The notes under the pieces were generated by a model that saw nothing but the letters and a program-made list of their open reading frames with translations, did no database searches and was not told the origin of the DNA. From Bacteroidia bacterium (lineage in GTDB: Bacteria > Bacteroidota > Bacteroidia > CAIKAF01): a stretch of DNA of 64,000 nucleotides. This document shows positions 17,757 through 26,186 of the stretch, piece by piece (position 1 is the first letter of the stretch; each line of letters begins with the position of its first letter). Where the stretch lies: the NCBI GenBank assembly GCA_030427255.1, contig JAUHWY010000009.1, positions 24,950 to 88,949 on the forward strand. The letters run 5' to 3'. The translations under genes and the position numbers were made by a program.

Positions 17757-18407
17757 CTAAAGTTTCGAGCCATAGGCCAAATCACCGGCATCGCCCAAAC
17801 CGGGAACGATGTAGGATTTTGAATTGAGTTCGGGATCAAGTTCTCCAATCCAAAAACTAGCCGGACCGGTGATGTGGTCTTGACAGTATGCCAAGCCCTC
17901 TTCACTTGCCAATACAGCAGCGATGTGGGTATGGTTTGGGGTGCCTCTCTCGGCTACAATTGCCTCCCAAGCCAGGACCATGCTTCTGCCTGTGGCCAAC
18001 ATTGGGTCGCATAAAATCAAGGTTTTTCCCTTTATAGAGGGAGAAGAAAGGTATTCAATTTCTATGGTAAAATCGTCGCCATGTCCCGGCTTTCTATAGG
18101 CAGAAATAACGGCATTTTCAGCATCGTCAAAGTAAGAAAGAAGGCCTTGATGCAAGGGTAGTCCGGCCCGCAAAATGGTGGCAATAACTAAGGGCTCGGC
18201 AGGTAGTTTGCTGCGGTGCGTGCCAAGTGGAGTAACAACTTCCTGTTCTTCGGCATGCAGCACTTTGCTTATTTCATAAGCCATCAATTCCCCACAACGT
18301 TCCAAATTACGTCTAAAACGCATTCTGTCGCCCTGCACATCTACATTGCGCATTTCAGAAATAAAGCGATTCAAAACCGAGGGCTTGTTTCCTAATACCT
18401 GCACCAT
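17757..18407 (-). CDS. upp: Uracil phosphoribosyltransferase
   Basis: Converts uracil and PRPP to UMP in pyrimidine salvage. The PRPP-binding loop ILCDPMLATGRSM, the TILRAGLPL strand and the C-terminal uracil-binding IVPGLGDAGDLAYG are all present. I chose the ATG at 18407 (216 residues), which begins MVQVLGNKPSVLNRF and matches the usual family start; the track start at 18437 adds ten unsupported residues. An AGGAGG lies only one base before the chosen ATG, probably too close to act as a Shine-Dalgarno site. Confidence 0.93.
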   Translation of the reverse strand: MVQVLGNKPSVLNRFISEMRNVDVQGDRMRFRRNLERCGELMAYEISKVLHAEEQEVVTPLGTHRSKLPAEPLVIATILRAGLPLHQGLLSYFDDAENAVISAYRKPGHGDDFTIEIEYLSSPSIKGKTLILCDPMLATGRSMVLAWEAIVAERGTPNHTHIAAVLASEEGLAYCQDHITGPASFWIGELDPELNSKSYIVPGLGDAGDLAYGSKL

Positions 18408-18495
18408 ACCTCCTGAATTTTGCCGAAAATTAGGCATTATATATGGATTTGCAGCTTCTATTTAAAACCCATCTTGGGCAATTTCCCAAGAGTAA

Positions 18496-19368
18496 CTAAA
18501 GAAATTTCCCGGGTATTTTATTCTCGGTATACACGGTATAGGCTTGGTCCTTGCCGCCAAAGCTTTGGTAAAAATTGGCTACTGCTTTTTGGTTTGACCC
18601 ACCAAAATCAACAAATTCTAAGCCTTCTTTTTCCGCCCTGTTCAATAGCTCGTGAAATAAAAAATACATGGCTCCACTTTTCTTGCCCAGCTCATTTACC
18701 GAACCGTGGATATAAGTTAGGCTGTTTTTATACACAAAAAAACAGGCCACGGCATGACAGTTTCTGTCTTGGTCTTGAATCGAATAATTCCAGGCCAAAC
18801 CGCGCTCTGTCCCTGCCAACATTAAACGCAATATGGCCTCCTTCCATTTCCCTTGCAAATGAGGCAAGTGTTTTCCTCGATTAGAGAAAAAAGACTCGTT
18901 AATAAACTCCGGACTGCTAGGCGCTAATGCCAAATGGAAATGTTTCGTCTTCTTTAGGTTACGGACCGCATTTTTTTTGAGTTCCAAAGGAAAGTTAGCT
19001 CTTTGGTATACCCGTTGATTGCCAACCATACCGGGCCAATCCAAGTGCAGCCCCATTTTTACAACACTTTTGGCAATGCTTTTGCGGAACTCAGAGAAAT
19101 GCGGAAGTTCTTCAGGATTGGGAGAATAAGGGCCTGAAGGTCGACACCAAATGGGCTGAAGGTAACTCACGGGGAAGCCCAATAGATTGCGGTGGGCCGC
19201 TTGTATCATGGTAGCCGTTTGTGGATGGTAAAACCCGGTCCAATTTTGGCCAACCAAAGCGTCCCAAAACCAGGAGTTTCCAAATACTAGAGCATTGCTA
19301 CAGGCCTGCAGCTGCTTGTCCCACCAATCCGGGTCTAAATTTTTCCTTGGAATGCATGTAAAACTCAT
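18496..19368 (-). CDS. FemAB-like acyltransferase (GNAT fold)
   Basis: A 290-residue protein of the FemAB/GNAT-like group. The C-terminal half has the characteristic run YIHGSVNELGKKSGAMYFLFHELLNRAEKEGLEFVDFGGSN followed by NFYQSFGGK, as in proteins that attach amino acids or acyl groups to peptidoglycan precursors or lipids. The substrate is unknown. Its ATG overlaps the stop of the upstream deacetylase gene by four bases, so the two probably act in one envelope-glycan modification step. Confidence 0.7.
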   Translation of the reverse strand: MSFTCIPRKNLDPDWWDKQLQACSNALVFGNSWFWDALVGQNWTGFYHPQTATMIQAAHRNLLGFPVSYLQPIWCRPSGPYSPNPEELPHFSEFRKSIAKSVVKMGLHLDWPGMVGNQRVYQRANFPLELKKNAVRNLKKTKHFHLALAPSSPEFINESFFSNRGKHLPHLQGKWKEAILRLMLAGTERGLAWNYSIQDQDRNCHAVACFFVYKNSLTYIHGSVNELGKKSGAMYFLFHELLNRAEKEGLEFVDFGGSNQKAVANFYQSFGGKDQAYTVYTENKIPGKFL

Positions 19369-20768
19369 ATGCGTTCAGGGCTTGGCTGGGTTTGGTTTTC
19401 AGCCATGAGCTCCATGGCCAACTTTAGGTGCTTCTTATACAACTTTTTCCAGGGCAGGGCCTCCGCCTCTCTAGCAAAGCTTCGGTCGTGCCAAATGCTG
19501 GAAAAGCAGCCTCCATACGCACTTAATGTCTCCATCATTTCCCTTGTTATTTCCCAAGCTTTTTTAGGACTGCACACTTGATGGTACCTAAATACCGTTT
19601 CCATTAAAGCAAATGGATGTATTCTTAAGGGGAGCTGTTTGTTGGTTCTAGGGTCAAAAGCATAAAAACTGTGTGCAATTCCGGCTCTGTAACCTAAACT
19701 ATGGGCATAACCCAAGGAATAATCGTGGGAAAACCCGGCAGCACCTGCTTCATGAACCCAGTCGGGCCAATCCATTTTTAAAAAATGGCGTCTTACATGT
19801 TTGAGGTCGTCCTCATTGCGAATAAAAGCGGCCAGTGCTTGCTTTTCCCGCTCCAAAACATCGGGTCTTTTATAGCTGGAATAGCTGGGATGCAAGGACA
19901 CAGGTCCAATTTTTTTTAGGCGTTTTATTAGCTTCTTGTACGGCCTTCTGTTGGGAGGCAAGCCATGGTCGTATTTGCTTTTGGGGCTTGCCAAAACAAA
20001 AATTCTGACCCGAATGTGGTACCTCACAATTTGTTTCCTAATCCAGAAATAGCCGTCGTAAGGGTCTTCCGCTTTCTTTAATAAAAGCGATTGTCGGTTT
20101 TTAAAGTCTTCGCCTGCGCCCTTGATCAAATCCAAGGCCAAGCCTCCCATGTTTCTCCAAAGGGGTTTGCCTTCAAATTTAAATCCATTGTCGATGTCAA
20201 GGGTCGATAAAAAGTCAAAATGGGGTGGTGGGAAAACAAGCCAAGGAAAAAGTGCCTCTAAGCGGTTCAGAAGCTCTCTTGCCCATATATTTACTATAGG
20301 AAGCTGCAAAAATTCATGCTTAAAGGCCAAGCTGTGTTTAGGCGCAAATCGGCCATGGGAATCTCGAGGCCCCGGCAAATACTCTTCATATCTGCTTACC
20401 AACCAAAATACCGCGGAAAACAGGTCAAAATCCGGCCACTCGCTGCCCTCCATGGGAAATAACTTCACATCCTTCCCTTTCCCCTTTACCGATATTTTTT
20501 TCCGCTCCAATCCGGACTCTTCTAAAAGTCCGGCGTTTGGAATATACAGGCCTTTCCGTTCCGGGGCTAGTCCATAAAAAATAGTTGGCTCTCGCTCCTC
20601 AACCTCATTTGCAGAGGTGTAAACTGCATAAGGAATAGGATTTGCCGGCAATTCCGAGAATAAAAGCTCCAAAACGTAACGGAGCCGTTCGGTCTCTTTG
20701 GCGCATACTACATGAATTATTGAGCCGTTTTTCATGGGCCTTAAAGGTAAGTTTTCCTTAGAATCCAT
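19365..20768 (-). CDS. Polysaccharide deacetylase-family protein (DUF7033-type N-terminus)
   Basis: About 467 residues. The N-terminal part (SIIHVVCAKETERLRYVLELLF ... FDLFSAVFWLVSRYEEYLPGPRDSHGRF) matches the domain that precedes deacetylases in Bacteroidota. The catalytic region starts at LSTLDIDNG, with the metal-binding Asp pair expected for NodB-like enzymes, then SLHPSYSSY. It should remove acetyl groups from a surface polysaccharide. The track start is a TTG; the ATG at 20768 is used, though the ATG at 20735 is also possible. Confidence 0.8.
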   Translation of the reverse strand: MDSKENLPLRPMKNGSIIHVVCAKETERLRYVLELLFSELPANPIPYAVYTSANEVEEREPTIFYGLAPERKGLYIPNAGLLEESGLERKKISVKGKGKDVKLFPMEGSEWPDFDLFSAVFWLVSRYEEYLPGPRDSHGRFAPKHSLAFKHEFLQLPIVNIWARELLNRLEALFPWLVFPPPHFDFLSTLDIDNGFKFEGKPLWRNMGGLALDLIKGAGEDFKNRQSLLLKKAEDPYDGYFWIRKQIVRYHIRVRIFVLASPKSKYDHGLPPNRRPYKKLIKRLKKIGPVSLHPSYSSYKRPDVLEREKQALAAFIRNEDDLKHVRRHFLKMDWPDWVHEAGAAGFSHDYSLGYAHSLGYRAGIAHSFYAFDPRTNKQLPLRIHPFALMETVFRYHQVCSPKKAWEITREMMETLSAYGGCFSSIWHDRSFAREAEALPWKKLYKKHLKLAMELMAENQTQPSPERI

Positions 20769-20807
20769 GGAACGGCCTGATTTTTGCTCTCCCTCAGTCA
20801 AAGCATG

Positions 20808-20815
20808 TACTTTTG
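20808..20815 (+). promoter_or_regulatory. Promoter of the sigma-54 activator gene
   Basis: TACTTTTG is a full TAnnTTTG -10, with TTTG at 20783-20786 as a -33 candidate (21-base spacing). The ATG is at 20851. Confidence 0.6.
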
Positions 20816-20850
20816 CATGGTAAGTGCATTGAATTTGTAAATCTATTGAT

Positions 20851-22026
20851 ATGGCCCATATTTTGGTAATCGATGACCAACAAAGTGTTCGAAACAGTTT
20901 TCGGGAAGTACTGGAGTATGAAGATTTTTCGGTAGATGAAGCCGAAGACGGTCAAAAAGGGCTCGACCTAGTTCGAAAAACAGCCTACGATGCCGTATTA
21001 TGCGATATTAAAATGCCAAAAATGGACGGTATTGAGTTCCTCGAAAGGGTAGTAGGCCTTGGCATTGAGGTTCCGGTAATTATGATAAGCGGCCACGGCA
21101 ATATTGAAACTGCGGTGGATGCCATTAAGAAGGGAGCTTACGATTATATCCCCAAACCTATCGATTTGCCTCGGTTGTTGGTAACCGTCCGCAATGCCCT
21201 TGAAAAGAAAAACTTGGTTACCGAAACCAAACAGCTAAAGAAAAAGGTCTCTAAGGGAAAGGTTCGCGATATTGTAGGCGAATCTGAACCGGTGCGCAAA
21301 ATTAAAGAGCTCATAGAGCGTGTTGCTCCTACCGATGCACGCGTGATGGTAACCGGGAGTAATGGAACCGGTAAGGAATTGGTAGCGCGTTGGATACATG
21401 AGCTTAGCCCTAGAGCCTCCGGTCCAATGGTTGAAGTTAATTGCGCGGCTATTCCATCCGAGTTGATTGAATCCGAGCTTTTCGGGCACGAAAAAGGCGC
21501 CTTTACCTCCGCAGTAAAACAGCGCCAAGGAAAGTTTGAACTGGCCAATAAAGGAACTCTTTTTCTTGATGAAATCGGTGATATGAGCCTTTCCGCTCAA
21601 GCCAAGGTCCTTAGAGCACTGCAAGAAAATAAAATTACTAGGGTAGGGGGCGACAAAGAAATTAAGGTGGATGTGCGTGTAGTGGCAGCAACCAACAAAG
21701 ACTTACGCAAGGAAATCGACGAGGGTCGCTTTCGCGAAGATTTGTTTCACCGCCTTAATGTAATTCCCATTCACGTTCCCAATCTTAACGACAGAAAGGA
21801 AGATATCCCCTTGCTGGCACTCACCTTTCTGGAAGAAATTCTAGAAGATCAGGGAATGCCCAAAAAGACCTTTAGCTCCGATGCACTCGAGCAGCTTCAG
21901 CAAATTCAGTGGACAGGAAACATCCGCGAATTGAGAAATGTGGTGGAGCGCCTCATTATTCTTTGCGACCAAAAAATAACCGGCGAAGACGTTCAAATTT
22001 TTGCAAAGCCCAACAAGTCAGCTTAA
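20851..22026 (+). CDS. NtrC-type response regulator, sigma-54-dependent, without a C-terminal HTH
   Basis: 391 residues. Residues 1-120 are a receiver domain (ILVIDDQ, phospho-acceptor Asp in VLCDIKMPKMDG, Lys in YIPKPIDL). Residues 145-375 are an AAA+ sigma-54 activation domain with Walker A TGSNGTGKE, Walker B TLFLDEIGDM and R-finger region FREDLFHRLNVIPI. The sigma-54 contact loop reads GAFTSA instead of the standard GAFTGA. The protein ends soon after the WTGNIRELRNVVERL sensor II helix, so the Fis-type DNA-binding helix-turn-helix is missing. I recall the same layout in other Bacteroidota. The partner kinase is not in the window. Confidence 0.9.
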   Translation: MAHILVIDDQQSVRNSFREVLEYEDFSVDEAEDGQKGLDLVRKTAYDAVLCDIKMPKMDGIEFLERVVGLGIEVPVIMISGHGNIETAVDAIKKGAYDYIPKPIDLPRLLVTVRNALEKKNLVTETKQLKKKVSKGKVRDIVGESEPVRKIKELIERVAPTDARVMVTGSNGTGKELVARWIHELSPRASGPMVEVNCAAIPSELIESELFGHEKGAFTSAVKQRQGKFELANKGTLFLDEIGDMSLSAQAKVLRALQENKITRVGGDKEIKVDVRVVAATNKDLRKEIDEGRFREDLFHRLNVIPIHVPNLNDRKEDIPLLALTFLEEILEDQGMPKKTFSSDALEQLQQIQWTGNIRELRNVVERLIILCDQKITGEDVQIFAKPNKSA

Positions 22027-22685
22027 TACTGCCTAGAGCCAAAGATTTGACTGCCTATCCGCAACATGGTGCTGCCTTGGGCAAGGGCTATTCCATAATC
22101 TTGACTCATGCCCATGCTCAATTCTTTCCAATCAGTACCGGCCTGTGGTTTGGTTTCCTCAAATAGCTGCTTTAAAAAGGCAAACTCCGACTCAATCCGG
22201 GCATTATCCTCCGTTAGACTTGCCATGCCCATTAAACCACGTGGCTTAATGTATGGATGGTCAAACAAAACTTCTTTTCGAATAAATTCCCTAAAGGCTT
22301 CCGGACTAAAACCATATTTGCTCTCCTCTTGAGCAATATGGATTTGGAACAAAATGCCTACCTCGGTTTGTTGTTTCTCGGATTCTTTTAGCAGCTCTCT
22401 ATACAGTCTGGGACTATCCACGCTGTGGATTAAATGCACCAAAGGCAATACCTGCTTTACTTTATTGCGTTGCAAGTGCCCAATCATATGCCAGCGTGTG
22501 TCGCTAGGCATTAAGGGTACTTTTTGGCTTAACTCCTGCACTTTGTTTTCTCCAAAATCCCGCACGCCTATTTCATAGAGTTTTTTTATAGCCTCTACGG
22601 GGTGGGTTTTTGACACAGCCACCAAACAAAGGTCATTTGGAAGACTGTTTTTTATCTTTTGATAAGCTTCCTCAGGGTATTTCAT
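22023..22685 (-). CDS. YggS-family PLP homeostasis protein
   Basis: 220 residues of the fold-type III PLP protein family (YggS/PLPBP), which binds pyridoxal phosphate and balances B6 and amino-acid pools but has no known catalytic reaction. The PLP lysine is in LVAVSKTHP; DFGENKVQEL, WHMIGHLQRNK and the C-terminal SMGMSQDYGIAL are typical. It lies eight bases after the DUF1015 gene and is the last gene of the serC operon. The 3' end overlaps the convergent regulator by four bases. Confidence 0.92.
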   Translation of the reverse strand: MKYPEEAYQKIKNSLPNDLCLVAVSKTHPVEAIKKLYEIGVRDFGENKVQELSQKVPLMPSDTRWHMIGHLQRNKVKQVLPLVHLIHSVDSPRLYRELLKESEKQQTEVGILFQIHIAQEESKYGFSPEAFREFIRKEVLFDHPYIKPRGLMGMASLTEDNARIESEFAFLKQLFEETKPQAGTDWKELSMGMSQDYGIALAQGSTMLRIGSQIFGSRQY

Positions 22686-22693
22686 ACCGCAAG

Positions 22694-23887
22694 TTACAAA
22701 GCTTCTGCAAGGTCAAGCATAACCAAGCCGCTCAAAAGCTTTGGCTCAAACCAAGTAGATTTTGGAGGCATATGGTGCCCTCGGTCGGCAATGGCTCTAA
22801 ACTGTTTGTGGCTTACTGCGGGCAACGCAATGGCTACCTGCCACTTTCCTCCCTTTACCTTGGCCTCTAAGCTTTGTCGGCTAATATCACCGCCCAAGAA
22901 ACCAAGCCTATCGTCTTTGCGTGGGTCTTCAATGCCTAAGTCCGGTCCCAATACTTCGTTTTGCAATTTTTCGGATGCGATATCCAATAATCCCCAAGCT
23001 TCTTTCGGTCGCAAAATATACCAACTGTCCTTAACAAACATGGCCAGCTCTCCCTGCGGAGGCGGAAAAGTAGCCAAGCCTTTAGTGACAAGGAAGTACC
23101 GATTCCAAAGGTTCCAGAATCCTTCGCCCTCCAATACATCCAAGCCTCTTAATAAACGATGAAAAGGCAGCAAGCCGGCTTCTTCTTCAGGAAAAACGGC
23201 GCAAAGTAAATATTGATCAGCTCCGGTACTCTTTCCTTGCGCTTTGCGTTCTTCGGCCAACCGAAACGAAGAGGCCATGCGGTGATGACCATCGGCAATA
23301 TAAAAGCAAGCCACCTCAGAAAAATACTGCTCTATGGAGGCTATATCTTTTGGATGGTCTATGCGCCAAAGTTCATGTGTGCCAAAACCCTCCATGGCAA
23401 ATTGCACCTCAGGAGCTTTGTTCAATACCCTTTGCGTGGGGGGCTTTTTTCCTCTAGGAGAAACATAGGTTAAATACACCGGCTCTGCATTGAGGTTGAG
23501 TTGTCCCAAATAGGCACTCAATTGAGCCTCTCTAGCTTCTAGGGTGTCTTCGTGTTTTTTTAACTGAGCTGCCCCGTCCTCTCCAAAAGCGGGAACAACA
23601 CCTATAATGCCGGTATAGACATGGCCATGGTTGTGTTGTCTATATAAATAATAGCCTGCCTCAGTGTCCCGAGCAAAAACACCGCGCTTTTGCATCTCCT
23701 CAAATATAATACGGCGGTTTTCTCCCAAATTTTCTTGGGCCAAAATCACTTGAAGGTAACAATCCGGAGCTTCTTCTTTGAGCCTCTCTAAATCTTGAGG
23801 AGTGTAACGGTCAAAAGGAAGGCTTACAATAGACGCTGCGTCTTTAGCCCGCGGCAACAAGCCGTGAAAGGGCTTTAAAACGGCCAT
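22694..23887 (-). CDS. DUF1015-family protein
   Basis: 397 residues matching DUF1015: an opening KPFHGLLPRA ... IVSLPFDRYTP, GYYLYRQHNHGHVYTGIIGVVPA, and the conserved YIADGHHRMASSFR segment with its His pair. The biochemical role is not established to my knowledge; the steady linkage with serC and serA suggests a job in serine or one-carbon metabolism. It is spaced by three bases from serA and eight from the yggS gene. The DGHHR motif resembles a ParB/sulfiredoxin-like site, but that is only a visual likeness. Confidence 0.87.
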   Translation of the reverse strand: MAVLKPFHGLLPRAKDAASIVSLPFDRYTPQDLERLKEEAPDCYLQVILAQENLGENRRIIFEEMQKRGVFARDTEAGYYLYRQHNHGHVYTGIIGVVPAFGEDGAAQLKKHEDTLEAREAQLSAYLGQLNLNAEPVYLTYVSPRGKKPPTQRVLNKAPEVQFAMEGFGTHELWRIDHPKDIASIEQYFSEVACFYIADGHHRMASSFRLAEERKAQGKSTGADQYLLCAVFPEEEAGLLPFHRLLRGLDVLEGEGFWNLWNRYFLVTKGLATFPPPQGELAMFVKDSWYILRPKEAWGLLDIASEKLQNEVLGPDLGIEDPRKDDRLGFLGGDISRQSLEAKVKGGKWQVAIALPAVSHKQFRAIADRGHHMPPKSTWFEPKLLSGLVMLDLAEAL

Positions 23888-23890
23888 AGC

Positions 23891-24862
23891 TTAAGAAAAA
23901 TGCTCCACCAACCGTTCCACCATTTCTTCCCCAATCCTTTGCTGGGCCTCCTGTGTCGATCCTCCAATATGAGGGGAAACAGAAATCTTGTCGTGGTTCA
24001 GCAAGGCAGCTTTGGGCTTGGGCTCTCCCTCAAATACATCGAGGCAGGCAAATCCTACTTTTCCGCCGGCTAAGGCATCCAACAAGGCTTCTTCATCCAA
24101 TATTCCTCCACGGGCTGTATTGATAAGTACCACTCCATCTTTCATTTGTTCCATCTCGGCAGCACCTACCAAGGCTTTACCATCTTCAGGCATAGGAACA
24201 TGGAAGGTAATGGCATCGCTGTGCTCAAACACTTCTTCCAAACTTACGGTGTCGTATTGAATGGTAAAGGTGTCGCCTGTTTGCAAAAAATCAATGTCCA
24301 ACTCGGCTTGCTTTACTACAGGGTCGTAGGGTAATACCCGCATTCCCAAACCTAAGGCAATCTTGGCTGTGGCCTGTCCAATTCTCCCAAACCCAACAAT
24401 ACCTAAGGTTTTTCCTTTCAATTCAAAGGCGGAAGCATAGGATTTTTTGAGCGCCGAAAACTCCTCTTGGCCCTTAATGGGCATTACTCGGTTGCTGTGA
24501 TGCAAAAAACGAGCTACCGAAAACAGGTGGGCAAAAACCGATTCAGCCACCGAATGGGTGGAGCTGTTTGGGGTATTGGTTACGGTTCTTCCTAAGGAAC
24601 GACCATAAGCCACATCAATATTGTCCATTCCTACACCACCGCGACCTACAAACTCCAAGTTAGGACAGGCGTCGAATAAGGATTCCCGCACCTTGGTGGC
24701 AGAGCGCACCAATAGAGCTTTTACCCCTTCTTGATTTATATAGCTTGCTAAGTCGTCCTGAGCTACCTTGTCGGTAATTACCTCAAAGCCTTTTTCGCGT
24801 AAGGACGCTACGGCATCGGCCGCCAAGCCATCGTTGGCTAAAATTTTGACTCCTTTCATCAT
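23891..24862 (-). CDS. serA: D-3-phosphoglycerate dehydrogenase
   Basis: 323 residues; oxidises 3-phosphoglycerate to 3-phosphohydroxypyruvate with NAD, the first step of serine synthesis. The Rossmann motif is GKTLGIVGFGRIGQATAK, catalytic arginine lies in INTARGGILDEEAL, and the histidine in SPHIGGSTQEAQ. The short form lacks the C-terminal ACT regulatory domain, so serine feedback through ACT is not expected. It overlaps serC by four bases. Confidence 0.93.
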   Translation of the reverse strand: MMKGVKILANDGLAADAVASLREKGFEVITDKVAQDDLASYINQEGVKALLVRSATKVRESLFDACPNLEFVGRGGVGMDNIDVAYGRSLGRTVTNTPNSSTHSVAESVFAHLFSVARFLHHSNRVMPIKGQEEFSALKKSYASAFELKGKTLGIVGFGRIGQATAKIALGLGMRVLPYDPVVKQAELDIDFLQTGDTFTIQYDTVSLEEVFEHSDAITFHVPMPEDGKALVGAAEMEQMKDGVVLINTARGGILDEEALLDALAGGKVGFACLDVFEGEPKPKAALLNHDKISVSPHIGGSTQEAQQRIGEEMVERLVEHFS

Positions 24863-25929
24863 CCGAATTTTTGAGCAAATTGGTTCATAACATCCACCAG
24901 CACATGCACACTTTCCAAAGGAAGGGCATTGTAGATGCTTGCTCGGTAGCCACCCACCGACCGGTGTCCTTTGAGTCCGTTGATGCCGGCCTCTTTAAGC
25001 ATGGCATCAAAATGCGATTTCAAACCTTCGTCTTCCAGCAAAAAGGTGGCATTCATGCCGGAGCGAACCGCAGGATCCACCGTGCCTTTAAACATGGGAT
25101 TACGGTCCAAGGCTTGGTAAAATGCATCCTTCTTAAGTTGATTCACCTTTCCAATCCAATCCAATCCGCCGTTTTCCTTTAACCATTCCAGGGTCAGCAT
25201 GGTCACATATATGGCAAATACGGGGGGCGTGTTAAACATCGACTCTTTGGCAGCATGTACCTTATAGTCCAACATGGTAGGAATATCCCTTCCTGTTTTT
25301 CCCAAGGCCGATTTTTTCACAATCACCAGGGTGGTGCCGGCTGGTCCTATGTTTTTTTGCGCTCCTGCATAAATTAAATCGAACTTTTCGGCATCGAATG
25401 GACGACTGAACATATCGCTGGACATGTCGCAGACCAAGGGGCATTTGGCTTCAGGAAACTCTTGGTATTGAGTTCCGTAAATGGTGTTGTTGCTGGTAAA
25501 ATGCAGGTAATCTGCATCGCTGGGAACCTCAATTTCAGGCAAGTAGGTATACTGCTTATCGGCCGAAGAACCAATTACTTCTACTCGACCAATGCGCTTG
25601 GCTTCTTTAATGGCATTGGAGGCCCAAGTACCGGTATCTACGTAAGCAGCATAGCCCGTGTCGCTCAAAAGGTTAAGCGCCGACATGTAAAACTGCATGC
25701 TGGCACCACCCTGCAAATACAAGACTTCGTACTCGTCTTTGGATAAGCCCGAAAGCTCGTACACCAATTGGCGCGCGCGCTCCATAACTTCAACAAACTC
25801 AGGTCCTCGATGCGAAACTTCAATTAAGGACAATCCTTTGTCTTGATAATTTTTTACGGCCTCTGAGGCTTTGCGTAACACTTCTTCGGGCAAAATAGCC
25901 GGCCCTGCGCTGAAATTGTGGATTTTCAT
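24859..25929 (-). CDS. serC: 3-phosphoserine aminotransferase
   Basis: 356 residues; transfers an amino group from glutamate to phosphohydroxypyruvate, and often also serves pyridoxal phosphate synthesis. Markers are the start MKIHNFSAGPAILPEEVL, LYLQGGASMQFYM for the phosphate cup, and IYAGAQKNIGPAGTT with the PLP lysine. First gene of serC-serA-DUF1015-yggS. A TTTCTTTG about 40 bases upstream is a near match to the -10 consensus. Confidence 0.95.
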   Translation of the reverse strand: MKIHNFSAGPAILPEEVLRKASEAVKNYQDKGLSLIEVSHRGPEFVEVMERARQLVYELSGLSKDEYEVLYLQGGASMQFYMSALNLLSDTGYAAYVDTGTWASNAIKEAKRIGRVEVIGSSADKQYTYLPEIEVPSDADYLHFTSNNTIYGTQYQEFPEAKCPLVCDMSSDMFSRPFDAEKFDLIYAGAQKNIGPAGTTLVIVKKSALGKTGRDIPTMLDYKVHAAKESMFNTPPVFAIYVTMLTLEWLKENGGLDWIGKVNQLKKDAFYQALDRNPMFKGTVDPAVRSGMNATFLLEDEGLKSHFDAMLKEAGINGLKGHRSVGGYRASIYNALPLESVHVLVDVMNQFAQKFG

Positions 25930-26003
25930 GTTGTGATGTTGCGGTTGTACCTATTGCAAAGAAATGAAAATTCGGTCAATGCCAAGGTTTAAGTTTTTGC
26001 AAT

Positions 26004-26150
26004 TTGGGGCGCCGGGCGGGCCCTTGCCTTTACTCCGGTGTAGCAAAGCCACTTGGCTGCAAGGGCGCCCGGGAGCTTCCTGTGGTCGCTCCGCCCGCCC
26101 GGCAGCCAAGGGCTTTGCCACATCCGGGGTACCGGCGCGGTCCCTGCGCC
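26004..26150 (-). repeat. Intergenic long-hairpin repeat, copy R4 (inverted)
   Basis: Arms 26036-26061 and 26102-26127 (AGCAAAGCC..TTGGCTGC against GCAGCCAAGGGCTTTGCC) enclose a loop GGGAGCTTCCTGTGGTCGCTCC. The outer ends GGCGCCGGGCGGGCCC and GGTCCCTGCGCC match the family ends in reverse. It lies between the serC start and the DUF4476 stop. Confidence 0.75.
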
Positions 26151-26186
26151 AAAAAAAATCCGCCCAAAGGCGGATTCTTTTTTTTT
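26149..26186 (-). terminator. Rho-independent terminator after the DUF4476 gene
   Basis: Perfect 8-bp stem AATCCGCC/GGCGGATT with a four-base loop (26157-26176). On the minus strand it is followed by a run of T (A tract 26149-26158), just beyond the DUF4476 stop; the plus strand also has a T run, so it could work both ways. Confidence 0.8.

Noticed and set aside
18408-18414. AGGAGG as a Shine-Dalgarno site for upp
   Set aside because: It is only one base from the chosen ATG, too close for normal use, and strong Shine-Dalgarno sites are otherwise absent here.
20122-20577. 151-aa plus-strand ORF
   Set aside because: Antisense shadow of the polysaccharide deacetylase gene, with no recognisable motifs.
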